Source: Grifola frondosa (Eukaryota > Basidiomycota > Agaricomycetes > Polyporales > Grifolaceae). From it: a DNA stretch of 64,000 nucleotides. The notes below the pieces were generated by a model, which did not search any database, was not told where the DNA came from, and worked only from the letters and a program-made list of their open reading frames with translations. This document shows positions 9,525-21,560 of this stretch, one piece after another. The translations under genes were made by a program, and so were the position numbers. The first letter of the stretch is position 1, and the number at the start of each line of letters is the position of its first letter. The stretch is taken from assembly GCA_001683735.1 (NCBI GenBank), contig LUGG01000002.1, positions 1,922,001 through 1,986,000 of the forward strand, given 5' to 3'.

Positions 9525-11750
9525 TTACTCCTTGGGGCCTCTGCTTTCTACGGCTCTGGTATCCTCCAGCACATTTTGGATCCCGTGAGTCCAGACTCCA
9601 AGCTCCTTCTCCAACCGAACAATGGCCTCCCTGATCTGTGATCCTACCTGGCCGCCGCCATTTTGTCTTCCGAAACCTATAATCAGCTCATCGTACGCGC
9701 GCACGAGGTATTCGTATGCCAACTTGAGGCGGGGCGGGCCTGACGGTGGGAATTTCGTGGAGTCCTTGGATGGGTCCGTCGCCGGCGAGGGCTCGTCGAC
9801 TGCCAAGAGCTTCCCAAGCTCACCAAGCGCAATTCCGCGAACAGGGTGGCCCTTCGGAAGCAACAATGTAAGGCCTGCACTGTACATCCCCGCAGTACGA
9901 ATTGTTTCGTCAAGACAGTCCTGCGTGAGAGCCGAAGACAGAGAAGCAATGAGAAGTTCGAGGTGTAAGCGTGTCAGGGCGAGGAGCGGGTGGCAGGACG
10001 GTGTCAAACCCGCGGACGTTAAAATAGGCAGCATATTTGTGGTAATATGCTTGGCCTTCTTCGGATCTACGGGCAGATGGGACACCGGGAACAGTCAACA
10101 AAATTCGCAATTAGAAAATTATTGACTCCACCTTTGGACTGGAGTAAGGTGACTTTATCGAAGGCTTCCTGCCCAACACGAAGTGCATCCAAGACAGAAT
10201 CGACAGAAGTGACGGCTGTTTTGCATTGAGTACACCTGGTCATGGCATTCTCTAGAAGGCAAACGCAAAATGAGTGAGCCATTCCGTTCAGTCTAATTGA
10301 ATTTGCTACCTTCTGTGGGTACTGCGCATTTACCGCCACAAGATTTAGGGCACCACATAGAAACTCTCGGATCGACATCCGTTTGAGTGCTACACAGAGT
10401 GCAATCACAGGTAAAGTTGTAGGTCTCTTTAAGGTCCTTCTTTCGAAGTTCTTTGGGCAGCGTTGTGTCAATATACGAGATACGAACCTAAAACCTGACG
10501 GTGAGAAATTGCGGACACCGCCTGGCTAATGACGTACCTCCTCGTTTGGCTTTATGTCTTTGATCGAGACTAAGTTTAATAGTGGCTCTTGAACAGAAGC
10601 ATCGCTCGATGCCCTGGGAAATACGATGACAGCATTTGGATCACATGAATGGTTTGTGAAAGCGATGGTGGGACAGACACAGATCCCAATAGGGGTAAGT
10701 GTATGTGAGGTGAGTGTAAATGTGTTCGTCGTGAACTGTAATAGGCGTTAACACAGTTCATCGGGGGTAGCGGAGACATACACGAGAAATCAGGTCGACT
10801 AGATCTCCAGCGGAGGTTAGCCTAAATGGTTCTAGCTCAGCAGGCGGAAGAAACGCCAAGGTAGCGAATTACTGAGTGAGCTAGATAAGTATGAGATTCA
10901 AACGCAGAATGCGGCAAAGAAGATCTATCTGCTGCAACCTTTAGCAGACTTTCGACAATTTCCGAAGTAGAGCTTACGCGATTGCATCAGGTTGATCTCT
11001 TTTGTCTGTAAAGCCCAGCGAATCAGAGAATTAGCTGAGGAGACTTGACCGCAAACTTACGAAATTACTACCCAGTCCTTCCTTCTGTTCACTCCATAGA
11101 ATACGGCCCAGGCATCTTACGGCATCGCTGGGGACTGATACGTCATGCGAAGGAGCATTTAAGGCCCATTTCTGTAGCGCGTCGCATTCCAACTTATGGA
11201 TCGGCCAATCTCGATTTTGACAAATCTGGTTTAAGCAGAAATATCACACTGTAACAAATTTTCTGCGCGGATAAATGAACGTACATACGGCGTTGCAGTA
11301 CCACACAGTCCGACAGCGTGTACAGCGCTTCAAGCCAGAGTCCAGAGCAGGGCCACAGCAAGAGGAGCAATAAGAGCTGAGGCAGGAAGCGGATAACACG
11401 CTGACATTGGGTTTGATGGAAATGAGGATTGAGCCTGATCAACCTGGTGCTCAATAATGCCGTTAATGGAAAGACAGCTGGCACGCACCAGCCTTCGCGT
11501 CCAACTTTGAGTAGATTCCTCTTCCATACTGGCTCGATTTCCGGACCTCGAGTGCCAAAGATGACAAACGCTCATAAAGCCCGTTTAGCGGAACAAGCTC
11601 CGTCTCTTCTGTAGCCGAGATGAGATCCCCTTCGTCATAAGCGTGGTTCGCATTGATGGAGTGGGATTCTCCTGATGGGGTGGACTGTGCGGTAACAAAA
11701 GATCTGGTTTCCTTCGCCTTCCGAGACGACTTCAAACTGTGAAAAGCCAT
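9525..11750 (-). CDS. SET and MYND domain protein lysine methyltransferase (SMYD-like)
   Basis: Exons on the minus strand: 11489-11750, 11289-11434, 11061-11225, 10978-11005, 10782-10928, 10538-10735, 10310-10487, 10132-10251, 9525-10066. An N-terminal segment of the split SET domain is followed by a MYND zinc finger (CSSCC, CTRCRTVWYCN, CQNRDWPIHKLEC). Then come HSVIRYLG, ELEPFRLTSAGDLVDLISR, the SET core with NHSCDPNAV and NEEVRISYID, a post-SET cysteine cluster (CDCTLC) and a helical TPR-like C-terminus (THGIQ... end). SMYD enzymes transfer methyl groups from S-adenosylmethionine to lysines of histones or other proteins. In exon 10782-10928 the frame shifts by one base near 10847-10853 (LGV|PPAELEPF), repaired by removing one T/A; I treat this as a probable consensus error. 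Position between K2 and an unknown gene carries no functional hint. Confidence 0.88.
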
Positions 11751-12560
11751 CGCATAGCCGCGAATGCCACAAAGACGACAGCCAGGCGCTTGAGAGATAT
11801 TTGTCTCTATTTTGCTGCGGCTTGGGTTTCAAACATGCCAAAACAAACTACGGGCGCGTCGGCACCATTGGCCAAAGAGTCGGCCACCCCCAATTACAGG
11901 CAATAAATTCGCAGGTGAATTGGTGGCAAGAATCAGAGTGCGTATAAATGACTTGTATATTGTCTCGCGCATGAGCCAATCTCGATTCATGCGAAGGACT
12001 TCTTTACTTGCAAGTGCTACCTTACCGAGCCTTGCCGTGTGATCTGGCTGATCAGATCGATGACGATCCGATCGCATTTCATGCTAAGATCACCTACATA
12101 TCAGTACATATCTTATGCGTACGTTGCGGTGGGCTAACAACAATTTCTTGAGGCATTAATTCCCTGATAGTGGTGTATAGGCAGGCGTGTGAGCTTTTGC
12201 CGGGTGAAATTGGACTATGATGCGCTAAAGTCAGTCATTACAGAACAATAGTAACATCAATTAGATGTAAGTAAGTAGATCGATCCTCCTTAGCTATCGA
12301 TGAGATTAGTGGTGACAACATGGGGAGACTGCGTGATGGTGGTCGTGATGGGTCATGAATAGTCGTGAAATGTCGTGAAGTATAGCCCAGCCATGCGTGC
12401 CAAGATTTAGAGTGATGGCGACCGGCAGGTCAGAAGAATGCAGAGCTGATGGATGGGGATACGTTATATAGCGTTCAGCGGGCAACGAAAGCTGCGTACC
12501 AGAAACGAGGAATAAGATGGGCTGCCATTCGCGCACTAGACCACGTGCACGCTGAAACTG
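11751..12560. other. Intergenic, no gene seen
   Basis: Short ORFs only. A loose GTCGTGA repeat occurs around 12340-12380. Confidence 0.6.
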
Positions 12561-13206
12561 CTATGACTGAATGCCCCCGCTGATTATTACAACGCTCTCG
12601 CTTTGCCCTCTAGGCCTGCTGGATGTATCAGAGGAGGGCGGCCGTTTTGTTGTGAGTGATGAGTCGTCTTGTGAATGCGGGCGTGAGAAGAAGTCGTCTT
12701 CAGCTTCATATGGTGAGGGGCCAGAATTGATCTGCGGGTTCGAAAGAGGTTCAACAATTTGTTCACAATCTCGTAGAACGGAAGAACGAGGGGTCAAAAG
12801 ACGTGGTACTCGGGGGCGAGTTCTCATTACGAAAACTCCTTACGAGAGTTCGTTACAATTATCAATATGTGAGGACTGCACTCACCCATTGCCCCAACAC
12901 CTCCGCCAATCTACTGGCCTCCTCCGGACTAAAATTCACATCTGTTCCTTTCTCCGCATGCAACTTGAGCAGCTCGCTGAGTGTCCTTTTGGCCTGCGTT
13001 CTGGATTGGCCATCACGAACAGGGGTGCGCGCTGCATCGCCATCATTAGCCGATTCGATAGGAAATATTACAGTATTTCTTGGCGTGCGCAGGCCCGACG
13101 AGTCGGATTGTAATTCCATGGAACGGTCCCAGTCTTCAACCTCCGAAGCGGCTCCGGAATGTAGAGAGAGCTGGGATAGTGAGAAGTGAATTTGGTCTGT
13201 AGACAT
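12561..13206 (-). CDS. Small unknown Ser-rich protein, two exons
   Basis: Exon 1 (12886-13206) starts MSTDQIHFSLSQL and contains DWDRSMELQSD and a helical FSPEEASRLAEVLGQW. A GTGAGT donor follows TGG. The best frame-consistent acceptor is at 12732, giving exon 2 (12561-12731) with INSGPSPYEAEDDFF and a Ser/Pro-rich end SESVVIISGGIQS. The exon 2 border is my choice from phase and may be off. The protein is about 160 residues, largely disordered; I recognise no family. Confidence 0.5.
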
Positions 13207-15169
13207 GAGAGCAAGTCGTGTATTTCGCAAGAACGTAATGAAGAAAGCTAGAAATCTACAGAGCACTGCGACTCCGTGGCCAGAATGACCACTGGAATGA
13301 CGGAGGAAGACAAGTTGTGAGAAGCACGTGCTATGCGTGAGAAAAACAATGATTGAAGGAACATACTATTTGGGTACATTGTTTGTACACACTATTTGGC
13401 CACGTTATTTGGTTCTGACCTTTTTCTTTTGGATGGTTGGAATCATTCGTTGATCTGTCGCTCTGATTGTTCGGGATTGTCTATTTCTCTGTTAATCTCT
13501 GAAGAGTGTCCTCGTTGTCGTGTTGCCGTCGAGAAAGGGGTCAGTAATTTCCCATGCCAATAATGCTGTTTATGTGCTTCAAGGCCATGTCGCCGTGATA
13601 TTATCTGGTTGGCTCCCTAAAACACGGCGGGCCCGCTGAGCCCCGCTCGGGCTGTGTTATATCCGCACCCCACTCTGCATTCTTGGTGGAAGGGGATGTC
13701 ATCCATGTTCTATGATGTTCTTTCGATTAATAGCGACCTTGTGCGATGCACACGCCTTGTTATCCGAGCCAAGCGGCCTTCTGGCAGCACAAAGCCGACG
13801 AGTGTCCAGCCGACGATGTCATAGCAGACCATATACGACGTGCATGATGCCAATGGTACGTGCGCTCCGTTCTCAACTACATACTTTCTCGACTGTCATG
13901 AAAGGGCCGCGTGCTGATGCCCCCGACCTTGGCCTCTTTTCCCGCAATCCAATGGGATTGTACACCGCGTTGCTCACAAGACACGTGTAATATTGCGATG
14001 AATAGGCTGTGTCTGCAGTCGTGGGGACCCTCGTCCGGCATTGGTGCATATCCGCGAATTGAACCCGAGGAGATGGGGGCGCTACATCCTTTGAATGCAT
14101 GCATTTTTAGATGGTTGGTGAGAACTATCTGGTATTCGTCTGCGGGAGGAATTTGTTGGTGGCATGGCAGCGATGCAGCGTTATATCTGGCGCTCTCTGA
14201 TTCACAATCTCGTCAGGTGTCACATTCAATCAAACATCGCGTCGACTAGCCTACAATTTAACCCGAGGCCGATCGGACTGGATTTGCGTGTTGGCTGGTT
14301 AAAGGGCCATGGAAGTCCACGCCACACTGGCGCGGCAAATGCCGGGAGGTGTTAACGCGGTTAACGAATGGGTAACTTTCTTTGTATTCGCAGCTGCTTC
14401 CGATTTCAGCGAGTCCCCTCATCCGACCTTCCGTCAGACGTCGCGTATCATTCCAGTCGTCTTTCTCGGATTCTATATCTTTTTTGAGGACCCGCGGGCC
14501 TGCCGCTCCTTTCGCTTGCGCAAAATCTTAGTTTCGTGGAGTCAATAAGCAGCATACCCTTCGGCTAGTGCCGCACTCGTAAGGTTCATAGATATCTTCA
14601 CGGACCCTTTCGAATCTTGAGCCGTAGTCGAAACATGGCTTCCCAATCATCGCCGTGGCGTTTCCTCGTCACGCCCCGGGCAAGATGAATTCATTCCTGC
14701 GCTCGGGTCTCAGATCTTGGCCTTGTGAACCCGTCGCAAACGATCCACGACGTGCCCTTCCAAGTGGAAACCGATAACACTTTCATTTTTGACTCGTTAC
14801 CTTACTTCTCTTCCTAGCCACTCCCGTCCCCTGGGCGCCACATGGGGGATCTACTCGAAGGCTCTCCGTGGACGTTTTTGGTCTCTGGCTTATGACAGGA
14901 TCTCGTGAATCGCCGATAACTTTGTTGGAATTCACGTCGGATATGTTCAAAAATGTGGGCCTTGGTGCGGATGTCATATAACAGCCCCAAATAGTAGCTC
15001 ATCAATTTGCGATCTGGTACTTAAAGTTCCGCAATGCCTCCTCCAAATGCACAGTCCCCCTCCCCCTTCCTGATCACGTCCCTCTTCTATCAATCGATAC
15101 CCCCTCCATCGTCGTCTTCGACCTCCACTTTTCCTCATCCATTCGACTTCTCATCTTCTGTTCTTGAAG
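13207..15169. other. Intergenic 2 kb, no gene seen
   Basis: No conserved protein motifs on either strand. ACTATTTGG occurs twice near 13365-13400. Pyrimidine-rich DNA at 15090-15165 directly precedes the desaturase start and probably forms its promoter and leader. Confidence 0.55.
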
Positions 15170-17423
15170 ATGTTCAAAAACAGCCCCGAGTACGAATCCA
15201 GGTATGCGCGTGGTGGATTCATCACATGTTGCTGCGTACTCAACGCTCATTTTCGCAACTGCGTGTTCTCTCTTCTGTCCCTCACTCTGCCCTTTGTGCT
15301 CGACTGTTTTGACGTTGAAGGCTAGGCAAGCCGTTCGTCCCACCCACAGTCACGCTCAAGCAAATACATGACGCGGTGCCGAAGCATCTGTTGCGGAAAG
15401 ACCCGCTTCGGTCCACCGGGTACCTCCTCCGGGACTTGGCATTCTGCATCACTTTCTTTACTTTTGCAGTTTCGATTGAACCTCTGCTTGAGAGCCACTT
15501 TGGTGGATACGTCTCATTCAGCACCCTATGGCAGGTTTCCCTCGCAAGAGCTGTCATGTGGGTCACGTATTGGTGGTGGCAAGGCATCGTCTTTACTGCT
15601 TTCTTCTGTATCGGTGAGTACGATTGATGTTTCTCATGCATGTACATCGTGTACTCAGATCGCCTGTATTCGGTTGCCATAGCACATGAAGTAAGCACAG
15701 TGCACAATCTCTTATCTCTGGTCTCCAGAAGTTAACCTGCGCATGGCAATTCCATAGTTTGGACACGGTACCATGTACAACTCGTGGTGGGCCAACAATA
15801 TTTTCGGGTTCATCCTCGACACAGTAGGTTTTCCCCTCATTCATACCCGCGCCCATAAAACTGATCGCTTCTATCGTAGTTCATCCTCGCGCCTTTCTTC
15901 GCATGGAAAGCAAGTCACAATGCACATCACGTGTGTATCTCGTCCATTCATCATGTCACGGACATGTGATGCTGATGTAGACGTGTGGATGATAGAAAGC
16001 TGTTAATTCTGTGGAGCGAGATGAGAATTATGTGCCTCAATTGCGAAGCGATCACAAGCTGCCGCCCAAGGAAAGAGCATGCACCGCCGACTATCTCGAA
16101 GTATTGGATGAAACGCCGTTCTTGACGTTGGTCAGGATGGTGCTCATGCAATTGTTGTGAGTATCTTGGCAACGTTTAATGTCTGTCTGAGCTAACGTTG
16201 TATATCGATGCAGCGGTTGGTGGGTGTACCTCGGGTGAGTAAATGTGTCCTTGCCTTGTGTTTTTACTTGCTGATAAGGTCCGATGACCACGTCCAGGTG
16301 CAACAAGTTGGGATCAAAGATGTATGCTAAGGGCACAAATCATTTTTCTCCTTACTCCCCGATATTCAAGAAGGAGCAACGTGAGCGCTCAGTCATCACT
16401 GCGGCATCGTTGATATCATCTGCTAACTTTCTTTGATATGTAGGACTTGGCATCTTCTTGTCTGACGTTGGTATCGCCATTATGCTTTACATCCTCGTAT
16501 CTGTTGGACGACTGTACGGGTGGAAAGTGATTCTGATGTACTACTTCATCCCTTATGTTGTGCGTCTGCTTTCCTCGCGTTATCGCAATGGACGTTGACA
16601 TGTCTCTTCTCACAGCTGTGCAATCACTGGTATGAACTTCTTTTTTCTCAACGTCAACTAGGCATTAATTTCCGTCTTGGCTCGGCTCGGATCTCGTAGG
16701 ATTGGTGCGCAATTTCTGAGTAGCAGCGAGTCCATGCACTGACGCCTGTCTGTCACAGTCATGCTTACCTTCCTTCACCACTCTGATCCTACTATTCCCC
16801 ACTATCGGAAGGAAGAATGGTCGTTCTTGAGAGGCGCCGCAGCCACGGTTGATCGACCATTACTCGGATGGATCGGGCGATTCTTTTTCCACAATGTATG
16901 TTATTTCATCATCCATTTTGCCTCCCGTGCCCACTGAAATCGCTTCCTCAGGTGTCGCATGATCATGTCGCGCACCACTTCTTCTCCTGGGCGCCATTCT
17001 GTGAGATCTTAGGCCACTGTTTCCTTTCAAATTTGTTCACTGAACAATGCTTATGAATAGACAACCAACCAGCGATTACGGAAGCGATCAAGACTGTTCT
17101 CAAAGATGACTACTTATATGACTCGACTGTACGTGGCTTCGGAAGTCACCCTTTCGAACGTTGCTCATCTGTTATTGAAAACGTCACAGAACTCGTTCTA
17201 TGCCTTGTACCGTTCTTTCACAGAATGCGTATTCATCGAAGAAGAGGGAGGCATCGTCTTCTACAAAAACAGACGGGGTGAGGCTATGCGGGAGGTTGCT
17301 GAGACTGCAGTACATGCGATCAAGGAGGCGGGCTGGAATCCCGACGCCCAGGATGACTTGGACGAGTCGCAGGAGCCTGGTGATAGCAAGGAGTGTGTTG
17401 AGTTTGTTTCAATGACTGCCTAG
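15170..17423 (+). CDS. Delta-12-type membrane fatty acid desaturase
   Basis: First exon 15170-15201 (MFKNSPEYESR), second 15321-15613, then about ten short exons to the stop at 17421-17423. The three histidine boxes of membrane desaturases are present: HEFGHG, HNAHH (in WKASHNAHH) and HVAHH (in HDHVAHHFF), with hydrophobic membrane stretches between them. WYWWQG-like YWWWQG and TVDRPLLGWIGRFFFH follow the FAD2 pattern. Such ER enzymes use iron and oxygen to convert oleate to linoleate in membrane lipids. A 5-nt exon at 16700-16704 is needed to read NHWIVMLTFLHH. No frame damage is seen. Box 1 has Phe where plant and fungal FAD2 usually have Cys (HECGH). A related conjugase or acetylenase activity cannot be excluded. 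Confidence 0.9.
16700..16704 (+). other. 5-nt microexon of the desaturase gene
   Basis: GATTG is flanked by CTCGTAG upstream and GTGCGC downstream. Joining TGCAATCACTG + GATTG + TCATGCTTACC gives CNHWIVMLTFLHH, matching the FAD2 pattern NxWLVxITxLxH; skipping it breaks the frame. Confidence 0.75.
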
Positions 17424-18042
17424 GGTTAGAATCGTGGTGTAATGTAGTATTTAAATTAGATTTTCTCCTTTCTCAGAACGGTGTCTTAAAGCTCACGCTA
17501 GGAAAATTTCCCTTACAAATTTCTATGAACATCGCAAACCGTTTGTTTTGTCTAGTCGATGGTATGGATTGCCAAGTGCATGCTCTGATACGGAATTATT
17601 AAGTGCTTGTTCCTCCGCGGCAGATGACATCTGACTACGGCAAGGGCGTGTGATCTCCTTCTTGAAGACTTCTTCCATGTGCAACTTTCGTGGAAATATC
17701 ATGCAGGTATCGCATCAGCGTCCTGATCGCGATCACGAGTATCAGCGATGGATCTTTTCGCTCCAGCTGTCTGCTCGACCACGGCCCGGTTGCTCATGGC
17801 GCGGCTGGATTCAATGGGATGCTGTTAATCACGCGGCACGCAAGGAGTAGATGGAAGATATCCAAGGAGCATATTGCGTTCTGCGTGTCGGCAGTCACCG
17901 CGGCAGATGCGTTTCGCCATGCTGTTGCATTGAGTCCGTTTCCCCGTCGAATCGCTCTTATGTCTGGTTTTCACTCGCAGCGGGCCGCCAGGTGAGTTAT
18001 AAAATGTGAGCAGGCTCTTTTTTTTCCCGTTGTGCGCATACC
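17424..18042. other. Intergenic, no gene seen
   Basis: Contains the 3' end of the desaturase unit and the presumed promoter of the GH51 gene. No further gene or motif recognised. Confidence 0.55.
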
Positions 18043-21000
18043 ATGTTATATTTTGTCTCGCTTACCCCAGTTTTCTTAGGCGTCCTCGCCGCAAGATGTT
18101 TTGCCGCCACGACAACGGTGGTAGTGAGTGGAACGCCCAGCCATTCCATTCCGTCGACGCTGTGTATGTTTAGCTCTAAATTTGTCACGGGATTGTTTAT
18201 TGAATATCTATTAGATGGACAGATGTTTGAGGTATGACATTTGAAATGGAATTCAAGTCGGTGACGGATTTGCGTGTCTTATTCACAGGACATCAACGTG
18301 GGTACTATTTTGGGGGATCAAAGTCATGGTTCTAGTCTCATTTTGACGCTTTGGCAGCATGTAAAATCATGATGGTATTACAGAGCTTCTAGAGAGCTCA
18401 TAGTATTGCATCCGTACAGAGCGGAGATGGTGGCCTTTATGCTGAACGTATGTTGTTCTGAATATTGATATCGGATTTGTAATACTGATGGATGTGCAGT
18501 CCTTCAGAATCGGGCGTTTCAACAGGTTACACCCAGTGAGCTTCCATATATTCCGTTGAAGTGACTTCATCGAAGGTCGCTAGATACCGCCGCGGCACTT
18601 AATGCATGGAGCGCCATAAATGGCGCACAGCTGACGGTCATCGCTGATCCTATTCCTGTGTCTAATGCTTTGCCAAATTCCCTGCAATTCAAGGTGCCAA
18701 CAGGGTTAAGCGGACCGGTCGGATTCAGCAACGCAGGTTATTGGGGTAAGCATCAGGTTGCCCATGTTCGGACTAATGTGCCATTGATCATCCTTACTTT
18801 TGTAGGTATTAAAATCGACTCCTCGTGGACGTACGAAGCATCCCTTTATTTCCGCTTCCCGTCTTCGTCATCATTCTCCGGAACACTCACTGTGGGACTG
18901 GAGTCATCCTCCGGAACGGTCTTTGCATCGAACTCTACCCAGATCCATGGTACCCAGACCAGCTGGACTCAGGTCTCGCTGACCCTTCGGCCCACATCTA
19001 CGGCACCCACGACTGACAATAGCTTCTTCGTGACAATTGACGCGGCATCTGGGGCCGGACAGACGATTGATTTTGCGATGTTCTCGCTCTTTCCGCCTAC
19101 GTTCAAAGGACGGCTGAATGGGATGAGAATAGACGTCGCCGAGGTTTGTTTCGTGATCTTGGCGTTTGGCGCTTGAGTGACAGACGGATTCTCTGAACTC
19201 TATGTCTTGCAGGCTCTGGCCGACATGGGCCCGGCCTTTTTCCGTTTCCCAGGCGGTAACAACCTTGTGCGTTCTCGCTAGTTCGCGATATCTCTGAGAA
19301 GCACTGAAGCGTCTTTTTGTATATTATAGGAGGTTAGTGCGATATGACGGATGTATTTATTGCGTTCCTCTCACGATGTACATCCCCAGGGTCAAACAAC
19401 TGCGACAAGATGGCAATGGAATGCCACCGTCGGCTCCCTTCTTGACAGGCCAGGGCGCGTTGGCGATTGGGGATATGTGAACACGGAGTGAGGTCACCCC
19501 TGCCATTGAGTAGTCCCCCTGCACCTCATATATGGCTATGTCAGTGGTCTAGGTTTGCTGGAATTCCTCAACTTTTTCGAAGATGTGGGCATGGAACCTA
19601 TTATGGCTGTATGGTCGGGTGAATGCAACGTTCCCTTTCGAGATCACTACCCCATATCTCTCATCAGGCTTCTGACGTCTCTGATGACTTCGTTCGTCTT
19701 CCTATAGGATACTCTCTTGGAGGAACTAGCCTGGCGGAAAATGCCCTCGCTCCGTACATCCAACAAGCCAAAGACCAGGTGGAGTTCTCTAGGTTCTTCT
19801 TAATGAACAGTCCTAAAACAGTAAGATTGTAGATCAATTTTGTAATCGGAGATCCCTCAACTAGCGCGCCGGGTGAATACTCTTGTCACTCGAGTTTGCC
19901 ATGTGCCATATTAAGCATTACCATAGCGGCCTTGCGTGCGTCTTTGGGCCATCCCCAGCCATTCACTCTTAGGTTCGTTGAAGTAGGAAATGAAGTAAGC
20001 ATGATGCTCACACGTCGTATCAGTACTCTCCGCTGACGGCCGGAAATTCTAGGACTTCTTTGCCGCCAACACGTATGTGGTTAGCTCATGCCCTAACGTA
20101 GACGCACTGAGCCATTTTAAAGATACCCATATCGGTGGCGTGACTTCGTAGGCAACCTTTCCGCCGAGTTCCCTCAGCTCCGTGCGTGCTATCGCGGAAC
20201 GTTCGGTGTAAACCCGACCTGATCGATTGCCGAACAGAATTCATTGCGACTACGGACACGTTCAATCCCCTGTTGACCCCGAACCCGCTTCAATACGACG
20301 TGCATGTCTATCAAACTCCAAGTGAGGATCCTGTCTAGGCCTTGAATATTTTTGTCATTCACATAATTGCTAGGTTGGTTTGCGCAGAATGCATTCTATT
20401 ATGATGGCTTCGAAGTATGTCTTCTGTGATCAGTTCTTCTAGCTTATACCTTGAGCTTAGTACTTTCGGAGTAGCGCAACGCCACTAAGTATTTTGAGGT
20501 AAATGGAGCAGTTAATTTTATCCAAGGTGACATTGTCGATAATAAAGCGCAGGGTGAATATGCGGCGATATCCACGAACCCGAACGACATATTTGGAAGC
20601 CCTTCCGATGGCAGGTTACTATTCCCCACCATGCAAAGTAAGAGGAAGGTTTCGGGCGTCATTAATTCCCAACATCAGCTTATCTTTTGGGTAGGTTCGA
20701 CAGGAGAAGCGGCGTTCATGACAGTCTAGAGCGGAACAGCGATATTGTCTTCGCTGCATCATATGCACCTCTTCTGCAGTATGTGCAAATGAACAATATC
20801 AGAATTCACATTAACAGCATATGACCGCAGCATGTGAACTCAACGCAATGGGTAAGTGACATGATGGGACAAGGACTACTGCTTTGACTGACAGCATTTA
20901 TTGCAGACGCCTGATTTGATATCATTCGAGTATGCATTGAAGTACAGCATCAGCGGTAATGAATAATGAAAATTTCTCTAGCGCTGGAACTGTTGTCCGT

Positions 21001-21477
21001 TCAACGAGTTTTTACGTCCAAAAGGTGATAACAGCATACGGAAATTTCTTCGTCATTAGATTTTTGAACGACGTCTCTGCAGCTTTTCAGTCTCAACCTG
21101 GGTAACGAATACCTTCCGAGTACTCTGCCAATCAATGGCGGCACGTTATTCTGGAGTGTTACCCGCTCATCGTTGACAGGAGACTTTTCATCAAGGTCAA
21201 CCACAGCTCATATCCACTCGATGTACGGGGCACTCACTCTGTGTTCCCAGATATCGAACACGGTCGGGACGGCATCCAACATCACATTCGAACTGCCCTC
21301 CAGAACAGTAGCAAGCACGGGCACGCTTCAATTACTGCAGGGCGCCGAAACCGCTAGCAACACCCCAGAACGCCCGACCTCGTTGTTCCAGTGACCAGCT
21401 CGATCAGAACTGGGAAGATGTTCACGTACAATGCGCCAGGGTTCAGCGTCAGCGTTATCACAGTGAAGACGACTTGA
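18043..21477 (+). CDS. Secreted GH51 alpha-L-arabinofuranosidase, intron-dense, with single-base frame lesions
   Basis: Signal peptide MLYFVSLTPVFLGVLAARCFA, then GTPSHSIPSTLYGQMFEDINHSGDGG, GLYAELLQNRAFQ, a carbohydrate-binding-like beta region, RFPGGNNLEG, NxVGxxxDRPGRxGDWGY-type sequence, VEVGNED (acid/base Glu) and KYFEGEYAA (nucleophile Glu). These define GH51, which removes arabinose side chains from arabinoxylan and arabinan outside the cell. At least 20 exons were traced, many tiny: 18043-18163, 18215-18231, 18289-18297, 18358-18360, 18420-18447, 18500-18535, 18584-18745, 18806-19143, 19213-19266, 19330-19332, 19390-19487, 19545-19618, 19708-19778, 19833-19872, 19927-19994, 20053-20072, 20123-20181, 20238-20321 and more. 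One base appears missing at about 20724, 20779, 21185-21188 and 21373-21375; otherwise the C-terminus (FSVSVITVKTT) fits the family. Either a recent pseudogene or consensus errors. Confidence 0.88.
18358..18360 (+). other. 3-nt microexon (CAT, His) of the GH51 gene
   Basis: CAT lies between TTGGCAG and GTAAAATC, giving flanking introns of 60 and 59 nt. It supplies the His of the conserved EDINHxGDGG motif; without it the spliced product reads DINSGDGG. The frame is kept either way, so conservation of the motif is the evidence. Confidence 0.65.
19330..19332 (+). other. 3-nt microexon (GAG, Glu) of the GH51 gene
   Basis: GAG lies between ATTATAG and GTTAGTGC, with flanking introns of 63 and 57 nt. 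It provides the Glu of PGGNNLEGQT, near-invariant in GH51; skipping it gives PGGNNLGQT. Confidence 0.7.
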
Positions 21478-21560
21478 GAGATGTTCGGATCAAGGAGGAG
21501 GGAGCACTGGGTCTCGATATGACATATCCGGATAACGACTATGTACTCGGCTTTGTACCT

